A stretch of DNA of 26,820 bases from UBA2377 sp964429385 (GCA_964429385.1 CAYSBR010000043.1:1-26820), one strand, 5' to 3'. Shown: positions 14,611-26,633, counted from the first letter of the stretch. The notes: a model not told the origin generated them from the sequence alone. Made by a program: numbers and translations.

Positions 14611-15401
14611 GAGCTGGCGCTGGAATAGCGGCGGAGGCCGCGGTTGAAGACGAAGCAGGCCAGGCCGAACCACACGAGGCTGGCGGCGAAGAGCCACAGG
14701 ACCTGCGGGAGGTGGAAGCCGTGAAGCAGGGTGTACGCGGGCACGTTGCTCACGATGACGGCGGGCAGCATCCAGACAAAAATGACGTTGGCCACCCCCT
14801 TGAAGGCCTGACGGGGTAGGCGCGAAAATTCGAAGAGGGTGAAGTAGCTGCCTTCGAGCCCCTGGGCGTTGGTGATCCAGAAGGCGAGCGAGATGGTGAG
14901 GACAAGCGCGCTGTAATGTATGAGCACGCCGCAGAGGATCATGAGCACGTAGAGCCCGATTTCGACGGCTGAGGGCTGGAGCCCGAGCCGGGCGGCCGCA
15001 TAAAGAACGACGCCCGCGGCGACGAAGGTGTTGATCAGACTGTCGAGATCCAGCTTCCGGGTCGTGGTCATGAACATGACGTTGCCGGGCTGGGCGAGGA
15101 AGAAGTCGAAATGGCCGGTGCGGATGTTGCGGGCGGTTTCGGTCAGGCTGCTCCAAAAAAAACCGAAGAGCAGCCGTTGGATGAGCATGGCCGTGCCGAC
15201 GAGAAGCATCATCTCGTATTTCGACCAGCCGGCGATGCTGTCGGTATGGCCGTAGATCACCGTGATGAGCAGGAGGTTGACGGCCATCCAGGCGAGTTCC
15301 ACCGCTGCCCAGAGAAAGAAATCGAAGCGGAACATGAGCGTGCGCGTGACGGAGTAGCGCGCGCTGGCGAGCCAAATGTGGAGATGGCGGGCGAGGCTCA
15401 T
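14607..15401 (-). CDS. ABC-2 family transporter permease
   Basis: This 264-residue integral membrane protein has about six helices. Its N-terminal ARYSVTRTLMFRFDFFLWAAVELAWM and the central IRTGHFDFFLAQPGNVMF resemble the DUF990-type ABC-2 permeases. It is the second of two related permeases encoded in tandem (the other is at 15483-16292), which would form a heterodimer. The usual ATPase gene is not adjacent. The stop overlaps the rnc start, so production is translationally coupled to rnc. The substrate is unknown. Confidence 0.85.
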   Translation of the reverse strand: MSLARHLHIWLASARYSVTRTLMFRFDFFLWAAVELAWMAVNLLLITVIYGHTDSIAGWSKYEMMLLVGTAMLIQRLLFGFFWSSLTETARNIRTGHFDFFLAQPGNVMFMTTTRKLDLDSLINTFVAAGVVLYAAARLGLQPSAVEIGLYVLMILCGVLIHYSALVLTISLAFWITNAQGLEGSYFTLFEFSRLPRQAFKGVANVIFVWMLPAVIVSNVPAYTLLHGFHLPQVLWLFAASLVWFGLACFVFNRGLRRYSSASS

Positions 15402-15411
15402 TTTTGGGGTG

Positions 15412-15478
15412 ATTCTCGATTTCGGATTGAGCGCGGAAAATGAAAACGGGTGTGGGACCGTACGGAGAAATCGAAAAT
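15412..15478. repeat. imperfect inverted repeat between the two permease genes
   Basis: ATTCTCGATTTC (15412-15423) is repeated inverted at 15467-15478 (GAAATCGAAAAT), 11 of 12 positions matching. It fills most of the 81-base gap between the permease genes and is AT-richer than its surroundings. It may form an mRNA hairpin in the operon; no T-tract follows. Confidence 0.4.
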
Positions 15479-15482
15479 TGCA

Positions 15483-16292
15483 TCAGCCGCCGACGGCGGT
15501 GTGGCGGCGCAGGCCGCGGCTCCAGAGAAGGCGGGTGCAGACGAGGAGGATCAGCACCCAGCCGCCCTGCACGGCCAGGCCCTGCACAGCTTGGTCGTAG
15601 TCAATGCGCCCGGTGAAGATGGCGACCGGGAAATACATCTGGTAATAGAAGGGTAGGTATTGCGCGAGGCGGAAGATCCACTCGGGCATGAGATCGAGGG
15701 GAAACATCTGGCCGCCGAGTAGGGATTCGATCGCCAGCGACAGGATGACGAAACCCTGGATTTCCAGAAACCAAAATGTCAGCAGCCCGAAGCAGCAGGC
15801 GATGGTGAACTGGATGAGGGCGGAGAGAAGCATGGCGGGCAGGCCGAGCCCGAGCCGCCACCATTCGTCGGGAAACGACAGGTAGTCGTGCAGGCAAGGA
15901 TAGGCGAGAGCGAGGGGCAGGAGCACAAGGAGGCCGGACACCAGCCGGGCCGCGACGAAGATGCTGAACCGGTAGAGGAAATAGTTGATGGGTTTGAGCA
16001 GGAACTGGTTGATGAGCCCGTTGCGGATTTCCTCGCTGATCTGGTAGTCCTCGTTGAACGCACCGATGAAAAACTGCATCATCAGCAGCACGATGAAATA
16101 GGTCATCGTCTGCGCGAGGTCAAAGCCGCCGATGGTGGTCCGGCCCTCGTACGCCGCGCTCCAGAGGATGAAGACCACGGCGAGGTGGAAGAGAGAGAAG
16201 CAGCCGCGCAGCGCGAAATTCCAGCGGTAAACGAGGTTGCTCTGCAGCCCGATCAGAAAGGCCTGCCGGTATTTTTGAAACGCGGCGGGCAT
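15483..16292 (-). CDS. ABC-2 family transporter permease
   Basis: This 269-residue membrane protein has about six helices. Motifs such as SNLVYRWNFALRG, GGFDLAQTMTYFIVLLMMQFF, ISEEIRNGLINQFLLKPINYFLYRF and the C-terminal YLPFYYQMYFPVAIFTG are typical of the ABC-2/DUF990 permeases that pair with a sister permease and a separate ATPase. It starts only four bases after the parA stop and is followed by its sister at 14607-15401. No ABC ATPase gene (Walker A plus LSGGQ) is present in the window. Export of an unknown lipid, peptide or polysaccharide is possible. Confidence 0.86.
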   Translation of the reverse strand: MPAAFQKYRQAFLIGLQSNLVYRWNFALRGCFSLFHLAVVFILWSAAYEGRTTIGGFDLAQTMTYFIVLLMMQFFIGAFNEDYQISEEIRNGLINQFLLKPINYFLYRFSIFVAARLVSGLLVLLPLALAYPCLHDYLSFPDEWWRLGLGLPAMLLSALIQFTIACCFGLLTFWFLEIQGFVILSLAIESLLGGQMFPLDLMPEWIFRLAQYLPFYYQMYFPVAIFTGRIDYDQAVQGLAVQGGWVLILLVCTRLLWSRGLRRHTAVGG

Positions 16293-16296
16293 CGTC

Positions 16297-17076
16297 TTAC
16301 TTGAGAGAGAAACGGCCGATGACTTCCTTGGCGAGGTTGCGGTAGGCCGTGGCGCCGGGGCTCAGGGGGTCGTAGGCGAAGATGGTCTGGCCGAAGCTCG
16401 GGGCCTCGCTGAGGCGGACGGTGCGCGGAATGACGGACTCGAAGATCTTGTCGGGCAGATGTTGTTTCACTTCGTCCACGACCTGGCGGGAGAGCCGGGT
16501 GCGCACGTCGAACATGGTCATGATGACGCCGCCGAGTTCGAGGGCATCGTTGACGTGGGCGGATTTGAGCCGGTCCACATTGCGGAGGATCTGGCCGAGG
16601 CCTTCGAGGGCCATGTATTCGCACTGGAGGGTGATGAGCAGGTAGTCGGCGGCGGCGAGGCTGTTCATCGAGAGCATGCCGAGAGCGGGCGGGCAGTCGA
16701 TGATGATGGCGCGGTAACCCTGCGAGTTGCGGATGGGGTCGAGCACGCCGCGCAGTTTCATCAGGTAATTCTCCATCTGGGAGAGCTCGATCTCGGCGGC
16801 GGCGAGGTCCTCCTCGGAGGGGATGAGGGCGAGATATTCGATGGCCGTGGGGGTGATCATCTCCAGCGCGGAGCCTTCCCCGCGCAGCGGCCCGTAGAGA
16901 CTCCGGCCTTCCTGCTTCTCGACGCCGATGGCGCTGGTGGCGTTCGCCTGCGGGTCGAGGTCGATGAGCAGGGTGTGGATTTGCTGCTCGGCGAGAGCGG
17001 CGGCGAGATTGACGGCGGTGGTGGTTTTGCCGACGCCACCTTTTTGGTTGGCGATGGTGAAGACTGTGGTGGGCAT
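16297..17076 (-). CDS. parA: ParA/Soj-family ATPase
   Basis: This 259-residue protein is a deviant-Walker ATPase of the chromosome-partitioning ParA type. It shows the ATP loop QKGGVGKTTTAVNLA (K12 signature lysine and K17), LLIDLDPQANAT (D39, D41), IIIDCPPALGML and the C-terminal AYRNLAKEV. ParA acts with ParB bound at parS to segregate the chromosome. No parB lies next to it in the window. I chose the ATG at 17076, where the protein begins MPTTVFTIANQKGG; an in-frame upstream start at 17112 would add 12 atypical residues. It is the first gene of the leftward run that continues through the permeases, rnc, mfd and surA. Confidence 0.93.
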   Translation of the reverse strand: MPTTVFTIANQKGGVGKTTTAVNLAAALAEQQIHTLLIDLDPQANATSAIGVEKQEGRSLYGPLRGEGSALEMITPTAIEYLALIPSEEDLAAAEIELSQMENYLMKLRGVLDPIRNSQGYRAIIIDCPPALGMLSMNSLAAADYLLITLQCEYMALEGLGQILRNVDRLKSAHVNDALELGGVIMTMFDVRTRLSRQVVDEVKQHLPDKIFESVIPRTVRLSEAPSFGQTIFAYDPLSPGATAYRNLAKEVIGRFSLK

Positions 17077-17158
17077 CGGGCGCAAGTAAGGGTGATTCCC
17101 CCGGCGCGGCAAGCGCGGCGTCGGGCCCGGTTTTGGGAACGGGAAACCGGCAAAAAAG

Positions 17159-17189
17159 GAACGGCGCCGATCCGTGATCGGCGCCGTTC
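17159..17189 (-). terminator. intrinsic terminator of the small lipoprotein gene
   Basis: A perfect 14-bp stem, GAACGGCGCCGATC (17159-17172) with its complement at 17176-17189, closes a CGT loop. On the minus strand it is followed by CTTTTTTG within a few bases. It starts 31 bases after the lipoprotein stop. A second hairpin, CCGGTTT/AAACCGG (17127-17133 and 17144-17150), lies immediately downstream, before parA. Confidence 0.92.
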
Positions 17190-17219
17190 AGAAAGGGCGG
17201 GGCTGATTGGCCGCGGTAG

Positions 17220-17468
17220 TCAGTATGACGAGGCGACGGTGCTGGCGGGGATCAGCGTGGAACCGGCCTGAACCAGCAGGCCATCCTTGAAGTAGTAATA
17301 GGAACCGCCGGAGCGGTAGGCCTTGATGTTGCCCTCGATATAAACGAGCTGGGCGAGGTCGTTGTGCCGCAGCCAGCGCTTCTCGGCCATGCCGGTTTCG
17401 GGCACAAAGGTGCAACCGGCGAAGGCAAGGGCGAGCACGAGCAAGGGAAGGGCAACGAGGGATTTCAT
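17220..17468 (-). CDS. small lipoprotein of unknown function
   Basis: This 82-residue protein has a lipoprotein signal (MKSLVALPLLVLALAFAGC) with C19 as the lipidated cysteine. The mature part, about 64 residues, contains LVYIEGNIKAYRSGGSYYYFKDG, which suggests a small beta structure. I do not recognise a family. It appears to be a single-gene transcript, ended by the terminator at 17159-17189 and separated from the response regulator gene by 53 bases. Confidence 0.75.
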   Translation of the reverse strand: MKSLVALPLLVLALAFAGCTFVPETGMAEKRWLRHNDLAQLVYIEGNIKAYRSGGSYYYFKDGLLVQAGSTLIPASTVASSY

Positions 17469-17521
17469 GGCGATGAGGATTGGCGGGAGAGGATGTCAGT
17501 CAAACGGATATGCAGGTAAAA

Positions 17522-18411
17522 TTAACCATGGGACGACGGCCGGACAGGGCGGAGAACTTCCAGGGCGGCGAGCGCGGCGGCGTTGCGGGTTTCCAAGCCG
17601 AGTTTGCGGAAGAGGTTTTCGACGTGTTTGTGCACGGTGCGGACGCTGGTGCCGAGGATCGTGGCGATGTCGGGGTTGCTCTTGCCCTGGGCAAGCCAGT
17701 AAAGGACCTCGGCTTCGCGGGCGGTGAGGCCGAGTTGCATGAGGGCGCCGGGGCCGGGCTGGGCATCCTGTTCCTCAAGGACGACGAGGGTGAGCTCGTT
17801 GTGATCCTGGGCGGCGAACCGGCGCACGCGCAAAGGCGAGTCTGCGAGGGTGATCTCGGGCGGGAGGCGGTCGGGCTGGTGCCCGGGGAAATGGCGGTGG
17901 AGCAGGGTCTCGGCGAGCCGGGTCGAGAAGGTGATGCGGCCACCCGCATCAATGAGGAGCACGGCCTGGTCGAGCGAGTGACTGAGCTGGTTTTCCGCTT
18001 CCACGCGCATGGCCAGCTCTTCCTCCAGCGAGCGCTGGAGGGCGCGGAGCTGCAGGTGGGTGTTGACGCGGGCCAGCACCTCGGCCGGGTGCGTGGGTTT
18101 CGGGATGTAGTCCACGGCCCCGGCGGTGAAGGCCCGTACCTTGTCACTCGGCTCGTCGAGCGCGGTCATGAAAAGAATGGGGATGGCATTCCATGCCGGG
18201 CTGGATTTCAGGCGGGCGCAAACAGCAAACCCGTCCATGCCCGGCATCACTACATCAAGGAGGATGATGTCCGGGGTGGAGTGCGCCAGCAGGTTCAGCG
18301 CACTGGGGCCGCTTTCCGCGACCAGCACCTCATGGCCGGAGCCTGCGAGTGCTTCCAGCACCAGCGAAAGATTGGCGGGGGTATCATCAACGACGAGAAC
18401 TTTGGCCTGGC

Positions 18412-18415
<4 letters not shown>
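17522..18415 (-). CDS. response regulator with REC, PAS-like middle and LuxR/NarL-type DNA-binding domain
   Basis: This 297-residue regulator has a receiver domain (about residues 4-120) with the acidic pair D10 and D11, phosphorylation site D54, T84 and K106. A linker coiled coil (about 125-145) and a PAS-like segment (about 148-215, QAVLLIDAGGRITFS) follow. The C-terminal LuxR helix-turn-helix (about 230-290, LTAREAEVLYWLAQGKSNPDIATILGTSVRTVHKHV) binds DNA. The ATG at 18415 overlaps the kinase stop as ATGA, so the kinase and this protein are made together and form a two-component pair. The PAS-like insert between REC and HTH is less usual for NarL-type regulators. Confidence 0.92.
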
Positions 18416-22275
<3,860 letters not shown>

Positions 22276-22438
22276 TGGCTTGAGCGAGCAGACGAAAGTG
22301 CGAGCAGGGCAGGGTCAACTGTTCACGCAAATCAAAGGCGTTTTATTAAGACACAGCCGTGCGACCCCCGCGGGCGGCCCGCATTTCCTGTTGCAGGTCA
22401 AGTCAATCGCTGCACGTTCGTCCCTCCCGAGGATATCT
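22276..22438 (+). other. divergent intergenic region between the kinase and leuC
   Basis: These 163 bases must hold promoters for both directions. An AT-rich patch (TTTTATTAAG, about 22341-22350) is the best candidate for a -10 region. A small GC hairpin, GCGGG/CCCGC (22370-22374 and 22378-22382), lies in the leuC leader but has no T-tract. I see no clear leader peptide rich in leucine codons and no T-box. leuC has a GAGG Shine-Dalgarno at 22429-22432, six bases before its ATG. Confidence 0.5.
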
Positions 22439-23854
22439 ATGACACCGCGTAACCTATTTGAGAAGGTCTGGGAGGCCCACACCGTCCGCACGCTGGCCAA
22501 CGGCCAGACGCAGCTGCTCATCGGCACGCACCTCATCCATGAGGTGACGAGCCCGCAGGCCTTTGGCATGCTGCGTGACCTTGGGCTCAAGGTCGCCATG
22601 CCCCATCGCACCTTCGCCACGGTGGACCACATCGTCCCGACCGATCAGCTGGTGGAGCCGTATCAGGACGACCTCGCTCAGGCGATGATGGATGAGCTGA
22701 GGAAAAACTGCGCGGAGTTTGGCATCACCTTTTTTGATCGTGCCACCGGCAAGCAGGGGATTGTGCACATCGTCGGTCCCGAACAGGGCATCACCCAGCC
22801 CGGCACCACTATCGCCTGCGGCGATTCGCACACTTCCACTCACGGGGCCTTCGGCGCCATCGCGTTTGGCATCGGGACCAGCCAGGTGCGCGACGTGCTC
22901 GCCACGCAGACCATGGCCCTCGGGGCCCTCAAGGTCCGGCGCATCGAGGTCAACGGCCGGTTGCGGCCCGGCGTTTACGCCAAGGATGTCATTCTGCACA
23001 TCATCCGCGTGCTCGGCGTCAACGGCGGCACTGGCTACGCCTACGAGTACGCCGGCAGCGTGTTCGACGGTTTCACGATGGAAGAACGCATGACCGTGTG
23101 CAACATGTCCATCGAAGGCGGCGCCCGCGTGGGCTACGTCAATCCCGACGAGACGACCTTCGCCTACCTCAAGGACCGGCCCTATTCGCCCAAGGGGGCG
23201 GCGTGGGACGAAGCGGTCGCCCGCTGGCGGTCTTTCGCTTCCGAACCCGGCTGCCGTTACGATGACGTCGTGCGAATCGACGCCGCCGACATCGCGCCGA
23301 CCGTGACCTGGGGCATCAACCCGGCGCAGGGCATCTCGATCACCGAAAATATTCCCGATCCGACCAAGGCGACCCAGGCCGATGAAAAAGCCGGGATCGA
23401 AGAGGCGCTTGCCTACATGAAGCTCCCCGCCGGCGCTCCGATCAAAGGCACGAAAATTGACGTCGCCTTCCTCGGTTCCTGCACCAACGGCCGCCTCTCG
23501 GACTTCCGCGAAGTCGCCAAATACATCCGGGGCAAGCGGGTCGCGCCAGGCGTGAAGGCCATCGCGGTCCCCGGTTCGCAGATCGTCGCCCTCCAGTGCG
23601 AAAAGGAAGGCATCGACAAGATTCTGGCCGAGGCCGGTTTCGAGTGGCGCGGCGCGGGCTGCTCCATGTGCCTGGCGATGAATCCCGACAAACTCATCGG
23701 CGACCAGCTCTGCGCGAGCTCGTCGAACCGCAATTTCAAGGGCCGGCAGGGCTCGCCCACCGGGCGCACCGTCCTGATGAGCCCGCTCATGGTGGCCGCC
23801 GCCGCCGTCACCGGCGCCGTGGCCGACGCAAGGGAGGTTTTTGCGGTCAACTGA
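22439..23854 (+). CDS. leuC: 3-isopropylmalate dehydratase large subunit
   Basis: With LeuD this enzyme isomerises 2-isopropylmalate to 3-isopropylmalate in leucine synthesis. The protein has 471 residues, the usual LeuC length. It shows the aconitase-family signatures: CGDSHTSTHGAFGAIAFGIG, the 4Fe-4S cysteine in FLGSCTNGR and the cysteine pair in GAGCSMCLAMN. The start is the ATG at 22439, supported by a GAGG ribosome-binding site six bases upstream and by the family-typical start MTPRNLFEKVWEAH; the longer open frame upstream lies inside the kinase gene and is rejected. leuD follows after 105 bases. Confidence 0.97.
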   Translation: MTPRNLFEKVWEAHTVRTLANGQTQLLIGTHLIHEVTSPQAFGMLRDLGLKVAMPHRTFATVDHIVPTDQLVEPYQDDLAQAMMDELRKNCAEFGITFFDRATGKQGIVHIVGPEQGITQPGTTIACGDSHTSTHGAFGAIAFGIGTSQVRDVLATQTMALGALKVRRIEVNGRLRPGVYAKDVILHIIRVLGVNGGTGYAYEYAGSVFDGFTMEERMTVCNMSIEGGARVGYVNPDETTFAYLKDRPYSPKGAAWDEAVARWRSFASEPGCRYDDVVRIDAADIAPTVTWGINPAQGISITENIPDPTKATQADEKAGIEEALAYMKLPAGAPIKGTKIDVAFLGSCTNGRLSDFREVAKYIRGKRVAPGVKAIAVPGSQIVALQCEKEGIDKILAEAGFEWRGAGCSMCLAMNPDKLIGDQLCASSSNRNFKGRQGSPTGRTVLMSPLMVAAAAVTGAVADAREVFAVN

Positions 23855-23959
23855 CCGCAAGCCATCCGGTTTAAGCGCCCGGTTGAAATTTAAGACTCAA
23901 CCCCGGAACCCGCTTTGCCCGGCGCCGCATTTCAACTCAAACTTCACGCCTAAACTTTC

Positions 23960-24568
23960 ATGGCTCTCGCAAAAATCACCTCTGTTTCCGGTCGCGCCGT
24001 GCCCGTCCTCGGCAATGACATCGATACCGATCGCATCATCCCCGCGCGCTTCATGAAGTGCGTGACCTTCGACGGCCTCGGCGAATTTCTGTTCTACGAC
24101 GTCCGCAAGGATCCCGCCACTGGCCAGACCACGAATCATCCGCTGAACGACCCGCGGTATCAGGGGGCGACGATCCTGCTTTCCGGCGCCAACTTCGGCT
24201 GCGGCTCCTCCCGGGAACACGCGCCGCAGGCGATCCAGAAATACGGCTTCAAGGCCATCATCGCGGAGAGCTACGCCGAGATTTTTTTCGGCAACAGCAC
24301 GACGCTGGGCATGCCTTGTGTGAGCGCCAGTCGCGAGGCTATCACGAAGCTTGCCGCCACTGTGGAAAAGGAACCAGGGACCGAGGTCGTCATTGACCTT
24401 GAAAAACTGGAAATCCGCTTCGCCGGTCAAAGCATCAAAATCACCCAGCGTGAAAGCGCCCGCGACGCGCTGATCAACGGGCGCTGGGATGCCATCGGCG
24501 AACTGCTGGAGGGCTCCGGCGCGGTGCAGGCCACGGCCGCGCGACTGCCTTATCTGGCGGCGGTGTGA
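23960..24568 (+). CDS. leuD: 3-isopropylmalate dehydratase small subunit
   Basis: This 202-residue protein is the swivelling small subunit that pairs with LeuC. It contains VPVLGNDIDTDRIIPARFMK near the N-terminus and the conserved GANFGCGSSREHAPQAI loop, followed by AIIAESYAEIFFGNSTTLGMP. Length and motifs are normal for the bacterial LeuD1 type. The 105-base gap to leuC contains a weak hairpin (GGTTGA 23881-23886 with TCAACC 23897-23902) but no terminator, so both are probably co-transcribed. Confidence 0.96.
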   Translation: MALAKITSVSGRAVPVLGNDIDTDRIIPARFMKCVTFDGLGEFLFYDVRKDPATGQTTNHPLNDPRYQGATILLSGANFGCGSSREHAPQAIQKYGFKAIIAESYAEIFFGNSTTLGMPCVSASREAITKLAATVEKEPGTEVVIDLEKLEIRFAGQSIKITQRESARDALINGRWDAIGELLEGSGAVQATAARLPYLAAV

Positions 24569-24619
24569 TTTTTTCTGAACCTTTTTGCCCGGGATGGCGT
24601 CACATAAGCGATTTCCCAA

Positions 24620-25192
24620 ATGATCTTTGCCTATATTGACGTCTTCACGGGGGCCGGCCTGCTCATCTACCCGCTGGGTTTGTGTTCGCTCGTCGTGGTC
24701 TTCATTCTTAGCGAGCGCGCCTTCGCCCTGCGCCGGGCCGCCGTGCTGCCGCAGGACATGGTGGATGCGGTCGTGGCGGGCCGGTCGGTCACTGGAGGCC
24801 GCCATTCCGTGCTGGGTCGCATCGTGGAGTTTGCGGATGAGCACAAGGGAGACGCCGAAGCGGTAAAAGCGTTTGCCCGGCTCGAGATCAACCGGATGGA
24901 GCGGGGCGTTCCCTATCTGGATGTGATTTACGCGGCCGCGCCGCTGATCGGCCTGACCGGCACCGTGAGCGGACTGCTGAAGGTGTTTGCCAATATTTCG
25001 CCCGACACGGGCCTACCTGATCCGGTGGCTTTCACGCAGGGCGTGGCGCTGGCGCTCTCGGCGACGATCATCGGCCTGTGCATCGCGCTCCCGGCCCTGG
25101 TGGGCGGCGGCTGGCTGCAGCGCCGCGTGGAGAACTACGCGGCCCAGCTCGACGTGCTGCTGGAACGCATCCTTCAGCGCGCGAGGCAATGA
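24620..25192 (+). CDS. exbB: MotA/TolQ/ExbB proton channel family protein
   Basis: This 190-residue inner membrane protein has three helices (about residues 8-32, 100-125 and 140-168). The conserved core reads APLIGLTGTVSGLLKVFANI and ALALSATIIGLCIALPALVGG, typical of ExbB/TolQ. It would form the pentameric proton channel that powers TonB-dependent or Tol-Pal processes with the ExbD protein encoded next. No tonB or receptor gene is in the window, so ExbB versus TolQ is not settled. It overlaps exbD by ATGA. Confidence 0.9.
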   Translation: MIFAYIDVFTGAGLLIYPLGLCSLVVVFILSERAFALRRAAVLPQDMVDAVVAGRSVTGGRHSVLGRIVEFADEHKGDAEAVKAFARLEINRMERGVPYLDVIYAAAPLIGLTGTVSGLLKVFANISPDTGLPDPVAFTQGVALALSATIIGLCIALPALVGGGWLQRRVENYAAQLDVLLERILQRARQ

Positions 25193-25590
25193 GCGGCACG
25201 CTGTATCAGAAACGCCGCAAGCGGCCCGAGATGAATCTCGTGCCCCTGATCGACGTGCTCGTGATTCTGGTGTTCTTCGCTTTTGTCACGATGCAGTTCC
25301 GCTCCTCGGCGACGCTCAATATCACGCTGCCCCGCGTCGAGACCGCGGGTAAGAACGAATTCAAGGGCAGTGTCACCATCGGCATCAACCCCGACGGCGA
25401 ACTGTCTTTCAACGGTCGGGTCGTCTCGGAGGAGCAGCTCCTCGTGCTGCTGCGTGAAGTCCGCAACGTGGACAAGGACATCCCCGTCCTGATCATGGCC
25501 GACGAGACCACACAGCTGAAGAAGCTCGCCTTCGTGATGGACGCCTGCCGCCGCACCGGGCTGAACAAGTTCAGCCTGCAGTCGCGGTGA
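25189..25590 (+). CDS. exbD: ExbD/TolR family biopolymer transport protein
   Basis: This 133-residue protein has a short basic N-terminus, one membrane helix (about residues 17-36) and a periplasmic domain (VTIGINPDGELSFNGRVV, then IPVLIMADETTQLKKLAFVMDACRRTGLNKFSLQS). The proton-carrying aspartate is D22 in NLVPLIDVLVILVFF. It pairs with the channel protein encoded just upstream. I chose the ATG at 25189, which overlaps the exbB stop as ATGA and gives the family-typical start; longer in-frame extensions run through exbB. Confidence 0.92.
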   Translation: MSGTLYQKRRKRPEMNLVPLIDVLVILVFFAFVTMQFRSSATLNITLPRVETAGKNEFKGSVTIGINPDGELSFNGRVVSEEQLLVLLREVRNVDKDIPVLIMADETTQLKKLAFVMDACRRTGLNKFSLQSR

Positions 25591-25599
25591 GGCGGATTA

Positions 25600-25636
25600 G
25601 GCAGGGCCCGATCTCCGCGCGGGCCGGGGAACTGCC
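25600..25636 (+). terminator. interrupted hairpin after exbD
   Basis: Inner stem GGCCCG (25605-25610) with CGGGCC (25620-25625) and outer stem GGCAG (25600-25604) with CTGCC (25632-25636), separated by a bulge, begin nine bases after the exbD stop. No T-tract follows. It may end or stabilise the transcript; it is not a canonical terminator. Confidence 0.35.
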
Positions 25637-25660
25637 ACCTACATGAACGGGGAGCAAATG

Positions 25661-25684
25661 GGGGCGGGCCGTTGTTTGTTGATT
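25661..25684 (+). repeat. left arm of a long inverted repeat flanking the transposase remnant
   Basis: Bases 25665-25684 (CGGGCCGTTGTTTGTTGATT) are repeated exactly, inverted, at 26004-26023. With one base gap the match extends to 24 versus 25 bases, and a looser match continues outward to about 25646. The two arms bracket the Y1 transposase remnant, as REP-type palindromes do. Confidence 0.8.
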
Positions 25685-25689
25685 GTTGA

Positions 25690-25962
25690 TGTCCGTTTAC
25701 CTGCCCCAAACCGGCTAAAGGGCCTCGCCAACGTGCTTGGCAAGCAGTGCATTCCGGCTGGGCTGAGGTGCCTCGATGGCCAGTTTCGCATCAGGCCATA
25801 GGCGTGGACAATCCAGCTGTGGCGGGTTCTTCGTTTCCCGGCACACTCGCAAAAAGGTCTGCGCCTCACCTGCATGCTCATAAAGAGATCCCGCTGGTAA
25901 TTACCACGATGGATGGCATGGTAAAGTGCCCTAGGATATTGGATGCGCAGCTTCCGCGCTGT
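25690..25962 (-). pseudogene. decayed Y1 (REP-associated / IS200-like) transposase
   Basis: On the minus strand the segment begins ARKLRIQYPRALYHAIHRGNYQRDLF, the characteristic N-terminus of REP-associated tyrosine transposases, with the expected start codon replaced by ACA (25962-25960). Further family pieces appear in alternating frames: HAGEAQTFLRVC in a second frame, then HSWIVHAYGLMRN in the first, LAIEAPQPS in the second and GMHCLPSTLARPFSRFG in the first. That means several small indels. The usual MRNHxHLALET segment, which holds the metal-binding HUH histidines, appears shortened to MRN directly followed by the LAIE block. The C-terminal part with the catalytic tyrosine is missing. 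It is flanked by inverted repeats and is clearly non-functional. Confidence 0.82.
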
Positions 25963-26003
25963 CCGGTGAAAACTCCCATGCCCAAGCCTCCAGATCATCA
26001 CAT

Positions 26004-26028
26004 AATCAACAAACAACGGCCCGACCCC
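26004..26028 (-). repeat. right arm of the inverted repeat flanking the transposase remnant
   Basis: The inverted copy of the 25661-25684 arm, with one extra base near its outer end (GGGGTCGGG versus GGGGCGGG). The looser outward match (AACG, G-runs) continues to about 26047. Arm-to-arm distance is 319 bases. Confidence 0.8.
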
Positions 26029-26072
26029 CTTCTGCGCCCCCCTTCGTTTCAGTTCTTTCTTAACGGGGAGTC

Positions 26073-26078
26073 TATATT
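26073..26078 (+). promoter_or_regulatory. candidate -10 element upstream of the terminal lipoprotein gene
   Basis: TATATT lies 73 bases before the ATG at 26151, in an AT-rich patch. No convincing -35 hexamer is found at normal spacing. This is a weak assignment. Confidence 0.25.
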
Positions 26079-26150
26079 GAATGTGAAGCAAGGTAAGTCG
26101 CAGTGGGACATTGTTCCCAAAGCCACCAGCAACCGCATTTCTACCCAAGT

Positions 26151-26633
26151 ATGCGCCCCGTCCAAATAGGAGCTACACTTCTGGTTTCAGGCCTGCTAAT
26201 GGTTGCATGCACCGAACCAAGCCCAATGAATCTCAGGGTAATTGTTCCAGGCCATTTCCGCGGGTTGGTGGCCATCTATGATGCCGGAACCGTCTCAACA
26301 GACAAAATTGGCCACCTTGATGTGGTGGGCGACACCGTCACGGCACACGTTGATCGAAGCGGCGGTGTGGAGGCAAACTCACTTCACGATACTTTGAGAA
26401 CCCGGGGATTCAGGATAAGCGCTTTTTACGATTCAGGTGCGGAGCTTCCGCTGCATATCACGAATCAGGATTCGACGAGCGGAACGCGATTATGGCTCTT
26501 ACCGATGCCGGCATCGAAGGCCATATACATGTTCGTAGGCACGGTAAATGAGGTTAAGGCGTTTAACACAGAAAGGAATGAAGTGTATGAAGATCGATTT
26601 GATCCGGCGCCCTACTTTCGCTCACGCCGGTAA
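26151..26633 (+). CDS. unrecognised lipoprotein, lower-GC than the rest
   Basis: This 160-residue protein begins MRPVQIGATLLVSGLLMVAC, a lipoprotein signal with C20 as the lipidated residue. The mature chain is mainly beta-like (MNLRVIVPGHFRGLVAIYD, then GHLDVVGDTVTAHVD and RLWLLPMPASKAIYMFVGTVNEV) and contains no cysteine. I do not recognise a family. The start at 26151 is chosen for the signal peptide; the open frame extends upstream to 26103. Base composition is visibly lower in GC than the upstream genes, and it lies next to a transposase remnant, so acquisition by transfer is likely. No partner genes are visible. Confidence 0.65.
   Translation: MRPVQIGATLLVSGLLMVACTEPSPMNLRVIVPGHFRGLVAIYDAGTVSTDKIGHLDVVGDTVTAHVDRSGGVEANSLHDTLRTRGFRISAFYDSGAELPLHITNQDSTSGTRLWLLPMPASKAIYMFVGTVNEVKAFNTERNEVYEDRFDPAPYFRSRR

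Noticed and set aside
22276..22438. Leucine attenuator or T-box upstream of leuC
   Set aside because: No leader peptide with a run of leucine codons, no T-box sequence and no terminator hairpin with a T-tract was found.
22454..23860. 468-codon minus-strand open frame over leuC
   Set aside because: leuC on the plus strand has all Fe-S and active-site motifs; the antisense frame has none.
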